The notes under the pieces are model-generated. The model ran no database searches. It had not been told where the DNA came from and worked only from the letters and a program-made list of their open reading frames with translations. Made by a program: the position numbers and the translations under genes. 64,000 bases of DNA from Thelephora terrestris. Taxonomy: Eukaryota; Basidiomycota; Agaricomycetes; Thelephorales; Thelephoraceae. This document shows, one piece after another, positions 56,801 through 64,000 of this stretch (its first letter is position 1; every line of letters starts with the position of its first letter). The stretch is from NCBI GenBank assembly GCA_015956445.1, contig WIUZ02000003.1, positions 930,001 to 994,000 of the forward strand, in the 5' to 3' direction.

Positions 56801-57159
56801 TCGGTCCGCTCGAAGGCATCTCTTCCTATCGGCTTGAACTAGTCGTTCAGCTGAGTGCCGAGGATGGTGACGCCATGTTCGGGGAGGTCCTTGCGAGGAG
56901 GGGCCAACACTACGATCTCTGGGATGGACGCTTGATGACCATGAGGCCTGCCGTAGATAGAGTTGATTTCTGATGGGACGTTGATAGCACTTTGTATAGC
57001 CAGTAGTTCCGTATTGCCGTGAATGTATGCGCGTTTGTGTGTTTTGAATGATGGGTGTGAAGGATAAGGAGTGGGAAGCATTCAAAACATAAGAAATGGT
57101 AAGAAGAGTTCGAAGAAAGAGCGTGTTATAAAAAGTTTAAAAATACCATGTTCCTGACA
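53858..57159 (-). mobile_element. LTR B, second copy, inverse orientation
   Basis: On the minus strand it starts TGTCAGGAACATGGTATTTT (57,159) and ends GAGTGGCCCTGACA (53,858). It lacks the extra 26 bp seen at the right end of the first copy. The flanks (GATTT left, GGAGC right) are not a duplication, so one side has been rearranged. It carries the same antisense gene (plus strand, 55,234-56,972). It truncates the Plavaka-type transposase. Confidence 0.8.
55234..56972 (+). CDS. Antisense coiled-coil protein gene inside second LTR B
   Basis: Begins MSFPNNHTYKVANGISTI at 55,234, about 70 bp downstream of a CTATAAGA box. The blocks match those in the first copy: ERLRETIPHLMGLTWDDELW, LEREVKEAKADVLCLSAESL and GQRCKRSRRRVAHRM. 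Conservation of the blocks and of intron-like gaps between the two copies suggests this was a real gene of the element family. Confidence 0.58.
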
Positions 57160-57909
57160 GGAGCCCTTCCAGGCTGGTACATCGTGACGCCATGACGTAT
57201 GGGGACTCAGTGTGTCAGGCCGACGCGACCTCTACAGTTCAATAGCACTCTTGCTATCCAAACCTATCACACACAGGGGTCAAACACACAGTTATAATCC
57301 TGTTGCAAACCCAGGGATATCGGAAGTCTCTTCACAGACTAGATTGGAGAGAAGGAGAAAGAAGGAGACAAGGGTCTTCAGATACTCTTGCTCTAAGCAC
57401 ACAGCAGTAGAGGTCACGGAGAGTCTGATGATAACAAATCTAAGGAGTACAGGCCAAACTACTCTGAGTATATATACTACTTAGATTTGTGATGTGACAG
57501 TGACATGTAACTACACTAATGATACAAACACAGACAAACATGGTCCGTGCACAGCACTGCATAGTCTGTGCGTTTCGTGGTGACTAATGCTACAAATTAT
57601 CAGCTGATAAACGAAAGTGTGGCGGCCAATAGCAATTTGAGAGCATTACAAAGCATTTACAAAGCATGACGTATCGTGAGAATGTTCGGAATGAATGTGG
57701 GTATGGCTGACTAACAACCAATGGCAAAAGGGGAGCATATGACTAAGAAATAGGGGCATATGATGTCATGTGGGTCATGCGCAGTAAACAATAGAAAAGA
57801 TGACTCAACTCCTGAATCGTGGAAGGGGCGTGGCATTTGGTATATAACCAAAGGGGGTTGGATGACTGGGTCTCTCAACAAACCTCCCTTTGTTATTCAC
57901 ACAGCCAAC

Positions 57910-59270
57910 ATGCCTCGTGCTCAAACTCGTAATCCCACCCGTGGCTCTTCCTCTTACTCTCCTGTTCAGGAGAACAACTACAATATTGATTGTTTCTCCC
58001 ATGCCCGTTGTGATCCGTCTCGTCCTTATCCCACTTTGGGAGCCGTTATGGACCGCACCACCACCGCCGACCCTCAGGAAGGGTTCTCTGATCTAGGTGG
58101 GGGGTCTGGTTGCGCATTCCGATTTAGGAAAGCAAACTAACTCCTTTTTAGGTTTCAGGGACTTTCTCCAGGCTGCTCGAAGGGTGTCTCGGCGCAAGTT
58201 GGCGCGCATTGAGACCAACCCTTATGCGAACGAACTCCTCAATAGGGGTGTTGAGTTCGTGACTGAGGCCAATGAGACCTTCAACTCCGTGTTGGAGGCC
58301 AGCGTTCTCCATATGGGGAATGTTGGGTCCATGTTAATGGACGAAGTGGCTCATGTCAATGAGCACATTGATGGTCGTCGCGAGGAGATAGAAGCTTTGG
58401 AGAGTTGGAAAGACAATATGCAAGGTGTTATTCATGGACAGGAAGATAGTATCGTTCGGCAGGGCGCCGACATTGATTTGCTGAAGGGAGAGTTGACCAC
58501 TCTCAAGGACTTGGTTTGGGCTCTGGTTACCAAGACCGGAGAATTGGAGGACGATAAGGTATGGGGACTGGGATTGAAGATAATGATTTCTTCTAACCCT
58601 CATCAGAAAAGGTGGCATTGTGTTATTTGGCGATTATCTCACCTTATTTCGATTATTTTGTGATTATTTGATCCAGGTGGCGGGACCTGTCACAAATAAG
58701 ATCAAATAAGCGTGAATAAGCCAAATAAGCTGGTGTCACCTTTGCTGATGCTGTTCCTTTTAGGTTTGCCTTTCTCGTCGTGTCTCCGAGTTGTCCAGAG
58801 AAGTCCGGGATCTCCAGAGGAGGTGTAACGAACCGGAGGTCCGAGTTGAAGATGAGGAGCCGGAGGTTCCGCATCGGGCCGGGTCGCCGATAGTTCCTAA
58901 TTGGGCTGAGTCCCCGCCCGCTTGTTTGTTGGTCCGTCACGAGAACAGGTTAGTTTCTGTTGACGATGAGGTCATTGAGATTGGGAGCGACGAATTCTAC
59001 CAGAACATGGGAGTCGTCCGTAGGGACACTCCTCGTCCTGAGTTCGTGTCTATTCCTTGGGGTAGTCGTTGTCAATGGCCTGCCTTGGAGTATGACCCGT
59101 ACGCCGAGTTCGTTCCCGATAGTGAACCGAACTCTGATACGGAACTTCCAGATTACGATGATTTGTCGGACATAGACCCAAACAAGATTAGGGAGCAGAA
59201 CTGGGCGAATGAGGAGTTGGTAAGATCGGCCTTGGAGGTAGTACAGAGGATTCGCAGAGATATTGATTAA
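57910..59270 (+). CDS. Antisense coiled-coil protein gene inside second LTR A
   Basis: Begins MPRAQTRNPTRGSS at 57,910, 63 bp after a TATATAA box (57,841-57,847). Middle block: RRKLARIETNPYANELLNRG and RREEIEALESWKDNMQG. The last block is acidic (SEPNSDTELPDYDDLSDIDP) and ends RIRRDID at 59,270. It corresponds block by block to the first copy at 23,383-24,623. Confidence 0.6.
58608..58738. mobile_element. Small TIR-like insertion in LTR A copy
   Basis: AGGTGGCATTGTGTTATTTGG on the left and an imperfect inverse on the right (CCAAATAAGCTGGTGTCACC), with TTATTTG words repeated inside. Absent from the first LTR A copy at the equivalent place. Probably a small non-autonomous DNA element; boundaries are approximate. 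Confidence 0.5.
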
Positions 59271-59734
59271 ATAACTCTTTTGTACTATGGCCTCCTCGGA
59301 ATTAATCTTCTTTCTTGTCTTTTTGCACATGATCCATGAGTCGTAAAACATGATGGCTTTCGTAAGTCCAATCCAAGGGTCAGATTAATAAGCCAGTTGA
59401 CTTCTGCGAGAGGTCAACGTGCGACACTTATTAATACATCCCTTGTTGTTGGTAGTCTGAATATCTACTAGTCGTCCAGGGGCAACGGAGGGCCAGGTAG
59501 GGGGGATCTTCGTGTGAAGGTCCGCTGGTACATGTTCACGTATTATACCTCGGGTCTTCTGGGGTATCTTGACTAGTAGCACATTCCACGTATTGGACTT
59601 TGAATCGTTAAGCATAGAGCATGTGGCATAATAAACAGTTTACCGCCGTGTTTAAGGCAGGGCACCAACTGACTTAGTGGTGATGAGGCATTAAATAAAG
59701 GAAATAAAAGGGGGTAAATGGCGAAATCATCACA

Positions 59735-61090
59735 ATCTCAAAAACCCCAAGCCCAAATACATTGACAGCATCATCTGGAAAAACCTCTTCAGCTAGCCAA
59801 CGCTATGTGAAGCTATGACAAGCTAACCGCACTAGCCATCAACTAGCCATCACTATGCAAAGTTAACCAAGGCTATCCGAGAGTATCCGAGCTTATCTGA
59901 GGGATGTTAAGTAAAGTGTTGCACGAGAAACCACGTGGTTCACTTCCTTTGACCAAAGCTCCCATGTACATGGCTTTGACCATTCCTCCTTCTGCCGGGA
60001 CCATCAAGTGAAACAGTAAGTCCGTTACCTCATGCCCCTCACCACCTTCCGTGCCACCCTGCTTGGGGTTCCGTTTGGTGAGCATTTTACCCCTCAAATC
60101 CCAGCGGTGACTCGGCTCAATACGACGTACCTACCAGAGCTACGACAGGGCCCGTGCCGTTTGTATCGTCAACGTTCAACCCTTGCGTTGGCTCTCGTTC
60201 CAATCTTGTTCCTGACTCCCGCGTGTGGTCGGCGGGAAAATGCCAACATGTTGACTGAGGGAGGTGCCGCTGGATCAACTGCCGAGTTCTTCACATCGCT
60301 TGCCCCGCCAGGCGGTTTATGGTCAGGACTGCTGGTCTCAATTCCGACGCTCACATATTTATGGCGTCCATCCAGGCCAATGTTTCCGCCACGCTATGGG
60401 ATCCTTCCACCTTACATGATACCTGCTCCCCCAGTGGCAGTATTCGAGTCCACCCTGCCTCTGGAGATGCCGCCATGCTTCCATTGACCCTGGCGAATAA
60501 CAACCACCTTGAAATGCTCTTCTTTGGTGGCAGGGGCATGTCAAATTATGGCTGAGGTAACCGTTCTGGCCTTCTGTCGATAACTAGCTCATTCCCACTT
60601 TCAGCAACTGCCGACACATCACCCCTGAGCCACTCGATCGGCTCAATCCCACTTTGCAGCAGGATGATGACCCGTTTGAGTCCAACATGTATGTTGAGCT
60701 CTATCGGCATGCCACATTTAATAGTTGGATTGCGACCATACACTTGTTTGGCCACATATATGATGGAGCGTATCACCTTTTTATGCAGGGGTTACGTTAC
60801 ACCCACCCTATATTATGTTTTATATACGTATATTTCCTTTGTACATTACATGAGTTCCCCCTTTCAAATATACTAGTTTTAAAATTTAAAACTCATCTGG
60901 ATTGCAATCACGAGAGCAAGTTTACCTATGACCATGCTAGTGGGGTCTAAGAGACGCTACAAGTGCTCTATGGGATAGCTATCGGCTCGCTATCAAATAA
61001 TGATGGGCTAGGAGGACCGCTATGCTATAGCTATGGACCCGGGATCACATAGTTTCGCCTAGTGTTGTGTAGCCTCAGAGGTTTTTCCTG
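59735..61090. other. Region upstream of the Helitron helicase block, unassigned
   Basis: About 1.35 kb with open frames on the plus strand that may be degraded Helitron N-terminal sequence or another element (for example LEMLFFGGRGMSNYG near 60,510 and NMYVELYRHATFNSWIATIH near 60,690). I could not identify the HUH replication motifs. Short phrases GCTAACCGCACTAGCCATC and variants recur near 59,795-59,890. Confidence 0.4.
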
Positions 61091-64000
61091 ATGATTCGGG
61101 ACCAGCAACGCCTCCTCCTCTTCCGCCTTGTACACTCAATCAACCGGGAGCAAGAGCTTGCCAGACCGATGGTCATCTCGTACCTGATGGGGTGGGGTGA
61201 TGTCTATCGCTCTCACACCTACTCACCAATCTACTGGAGCGCCTTGACAAGTTCCCTGTATACAGCATTCCCTGAACTCTCAAGGAGAGCCCAGTAAGTT
61301 ATTTTGAAGACACGGCAAAACAATTTTGTGACTGATTTTGCGCATCAGGCCTTCACCTTTGCCACCTGAAAATGCTGCAGAAAGTACACCAAATGCCTGT
61401 GGAGACGAGGCTGTTGCTCAGGCGGTATGCTACTCTCACCATTTTACTCTTGTGAGGTCATACTGAATGACGCCCAGGTTGACAATGTGATCATGCTGGA
61501 GCTATCTAGTTCCAGGAAGATGATTGTCAAGTCTCAAGTCGTTGACTACCAACATCGCGGGGCTGAGTTAGAGGGTGCCAGTGTCCTTGATTTTTTCGTG
61601 GATACATATGAAACAGAAATAACGAAGGCCGACCGTGAAGCAGAGCTATTCAGTGAACACTGGGGACAAACCCCAGTTTCCCAGCCCGGGACATCGTAAA
61701 TACATTGTAAGGAAATGGAAAATGTGCCTGGCAATGACCCACCTGGTACATCATAAATACATTCAAAATGTCCAGGCCAATTTCCTCAGTGTTGCCAGCA
61801 CAGGAAATGCTCAGTACATTCATGGTGTTCCTGGTCATGTGATCTCAGTGTTCCCATTAGGTAATCCATGGGAACATCATGAATTTTCCCAAAGAAATAC
61901 CCATGATGTCCCTGAGTGGCTCATTGAAAGAAAACCCTGAGTGAACCCACAGTTTCCCAGGTCATGTGACCTTGATGTCCTGATTAGGTAATCTGAGGGT
62001 AAACCATGAATTTTCCCAAAGAAAGTAACCATGGTGTTCCTGAGTGGCTCATTCACAGTGTTCTTTCCAGTGTTCCCAGTGGTGCCATCATGGTGTTCCC
62101 AGTCAGTAAAATTCAAATTGAGCCTTAACGGTGCGCCGGAAGTGTACCAGTGTGGTATATCCTGAAAGTACCAAGGCCTTCGACCATGATGTACCAAAAT
62201 TCGGCAAACCATCAGGAAACTGTGGGAACACTGAGAGGAAACTGAGAAATTGGGAACATTTTGAATGAGTTTATGATGTTCCCAGTGTCCCCAGTTTCCT
62301 GATGGTTTGCCGAATTTTGGTACATCATGGTCGAAGGCCTTAGTACTTTCAGGATATACCACACTGGTACACTTCCGGCGCACCGTTAAGGCTCAATTTG
62401 AATTTTACTGACTGGGAACACCATGATGGCACCACTGGGAACACTGGAAAGAACACTGTGAATGAGCCACTCAGGAACACCATGGTTACTTTCTTTGGGA
62501 AAATTCATGGTTTACCCTCAGATTACCTAATCAGGACATCAAGGTCACATGACCTGGGAAACTGTGGGTTCACTCAGGGTTTTCTTTCAATGAGCCACTC
62601 AGGGACATCATGGGTATTTCTTTGGGAAAATTCATGATGTTCCCATGGATTACCTAATGGGAACACTGAGATCACATGACCAGGAACACCATGAATGTAC
62701 TGAGCATTTCCTGTGCTGGCAACACTGAGGAAATTGGCCTGGACATTTTGAATGTATTTATGATGTACCAGGTGGGTCATTGCCAGGCACATTTTCCATT
62801 TCCTTACAATGTATTTACGATGTCCCGGGCTGGGAAACTGGGGTTTGTCCCCAGTGGAAGATGCTCAACGGGGTCCTGGCCGACGCAATACTTGAGTCCA
62901 GTACCTCACAAGCCACCCGAATTCTGGGAGCGTTCACCGAGTCATATGCTCACCAGGACACCGCAACCTCCCCAACTTCCTCAGCTGGTGGTTCCCACGA
63001 AATGACGATGAGACGATCTATGACTTCTATTGTTCGTGTATGCTCGCATTGCTTAAACCATGGCGAGACCTCACGACCGACCTCAAATCACCAACCGAGA
63101 GCTGGGCATCGGCATTTGAGACTTTCTGCACTTCAGCCACTCCAAGAGTGCAACGAGTGTTATCTGGAATCCAGTACTTCCATGAATGCGAGTCTGTCGC
63201 CCAGAAAGACACCACGGATCAACGTCAAAATTCATTGCAGGTTCTCGCCGAAACTCGGATTCTTGATGATGAGTCCGACGCAGATTACACCCCCTTTTCG
63301 AAGAAGTTCTCTGAGGAGGGTTTGGCTCTCTTAAAGGAATCCAATGTATCTCTACGCGAAGAACTCCATGGCCATATGGTGATCGAACTTGCAAGACACC
63401 TCGGCATCTTTGGCAATGAGCAGCATGACTGGCCTGTCGACCACCACTCCATCCCATTGAACGCAACTCAAGACGACTTAGGACGGATCTCCATGTGGCA
63501 CAACCTCCTCCAGTCTGCCGTCAACAAGAGAGCGGGTGTATCTAATCCAGTCCCACCTGGGAGCGCTGACACCGCGACCATCAAATGTTTGATCCCCACA
63601 GGCAACCCCTCACCCGATGCTCCTGCCGCCATCCTCCTCCAGTCCACTGCATCTGAACAAGCCCTGCCGGCCGTGGATCCAGGTTGCCTCAAACCTGACC
63701 AACTTCGCGCATACCACATCGTCACGTGGCATCTCAGCGAGATGTTGCGCGGTGGCGATGTTCCTCCTCTCCACATGGTTCTCTATGGTGAAGGAGGAAC
63801 AGGGAAGTCCCGGGTCATTCAAACGATCACAGAGGCATTCGCTGCCCAGGGAGCAAGTCATATGCTCATGAAGGCTGTGTATACAGGGGTTGCCGCTTCG
63901 CTGGTGGATGGAAAAACGACCCACATCATTGGTTCCATGTCTTTGCGTTCAAAGGATGATATTAGTGATGCCGCGAAGAAGAAACTCCAGGACTTTTGGA
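61091..64000 (+). CDS. Helitron RepHel fragment with Pif1-type helicase, runs off the window
   Basis: Helitrons are rolling-circle transposons whose protein ends in a Pif1-like helicase. Block 1 (61,091-61,300) has REQELARPMVISYLMGWGDV and TYSPIYWSALTSSLY, typical of fungal Helitrons. Block 2 (61,470-61,657) has VKSQVVDYQHRG and SVLDFFVDTYETEITKAD. A complete MITE then interrupts the coding sequence (61,658-62,856). After one TGA at 62,893, one frame stays open from 62,896 to the window end (about 368 codons): HRNLPNFLSWWFPRNDDE, CSCMLALLKPWRDL, LSGIQYFHECESVAQ, then the helicase start with Walker A LYGEGGTGKS (63,781-63,810), YTGVAASLVDGKTTHIIGS and SLRSKDDISDAAKKKL. With the MITE inside it, this copy is unlikely to work. 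The N-terminal Rep domain was not identified. Confidence 0.78.
61658..62856. mobile_element. MITE C, complete copy (1,199 bp, near-perfect palindrome)
   Basis: Termini CACTGGGGACAAACCCCAG and its exact inverse; the two arms match almost base for base over about 575 bp each, with a small centre near 62,235-62,285. GAA is duplicated on both sides (61,655-61,657 and 62,857-62,859). The CACTG ends and 3-bp duplication fit the CMC/EnSpm (CACTA) group, to which fungal Plavaka elements belong. It is inserted in the Helitron coding sequence. It has no gene of its own, although long palindromic frames are open by chance. Confidence 0.92.

Larger units (their letters stand above)
57213..59734 (-). mobile_element. 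LTR A, second copy, inverse orientation
   Basis: On the minus strand it runs TGTGATGATTTCGCC (59,734) to GTCGGCCTGACA (57,213). Flanks CAGTG and ATCTC do not match, so no target duplication survives. It lies 53 bp from the second LTR B and in the same orientation. It is longer than the first copy, partly because of an inverted-repeat insertion of roughly 130 bp near 58,608-58,738 that lies in an intron-like gap of the antisense gene. Confidence 0.8.

Noticed and set aside
61635-63005. Several frames of 70-170 codons on both strands inside the palindrome
   Set aside because: They are mirrored by the inverted arms of the MITE and match no protein family; chance frames in a non-coding element.

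Overview
This window looks like a basidiomycete genome, most likely an Agaricomycete. Genes are cut into many short exons by GT-AG introns of about 50-85 bp. The kinases have the HGDLK catalytic loop common in expanded mushroom kinase families. The mobile DNA includes KDZ, Plavaka-type and Helitron elements typical of mushroom-forming fungi. I cannot name the species.

Left part (1-18,100) is host gene space. It holds a many-exon gene for a membrane protein of an uncharacterised mushroom family (2,153-4,595) and four TKL-like protein kinase genes (6,932-18,085). Two kinases lie on the minus strand and two on the plus strand. The plus-strand pair shares exon lengths and is a local duplication, and both members have altered DFG motifs (DYG and EFG).

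Middle and right (20,000-64,000) is a nested transposon zone. A mariner-type MITE (20,009-20,279) opens it. A broken DNA-transposon gene on the minus strand (22,705-29,371) is interrupted by a solo LTR and a CACTG-ended MITE. A KDZ transposase gene (40,220-47,163) is interrupted by another solo LTR. A Plavaka-type transposase fragment (52,478-53,857) is followed by second copies of both LTRs in the opposite orientation. A Helitron with a Pif1-type helicase (about 61,090 to past the window end) carries a complete 1.2-kb palindromic CACTG MITE. Two host-like genes sit inside this zone: an uncharacterised mushroom-family gene (33,231-35,945) and a gene with three RNase H1 N-terminal/viroplasmin-like domains (37,163-38,457). 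Two tandem arrays (about 265 bp x 3; exactly 290 bp x 5) lie near them.

Two observations stand out. First, one copy of the 1.2-kb MITE is split at a single point, and its halves lie at 31,441-31,861 and 51,668-52,477. The intervening 19.8 kb is bounded by TGTCACG...CCTGACA and a perfect 5-bp duplication, GTTCC. The whole block, including host-like genes and the KDZ gene, therefore sits in one insertion footprint. Second, several unrelated large LTRs share one architecture: sense promoter signals near the 3' end, and an antisense, apparently intron-containing gene for a coiled-coil or charged protein inside the U3 region. In three of these families a separate TATA-like box precedes the antisense start codon.
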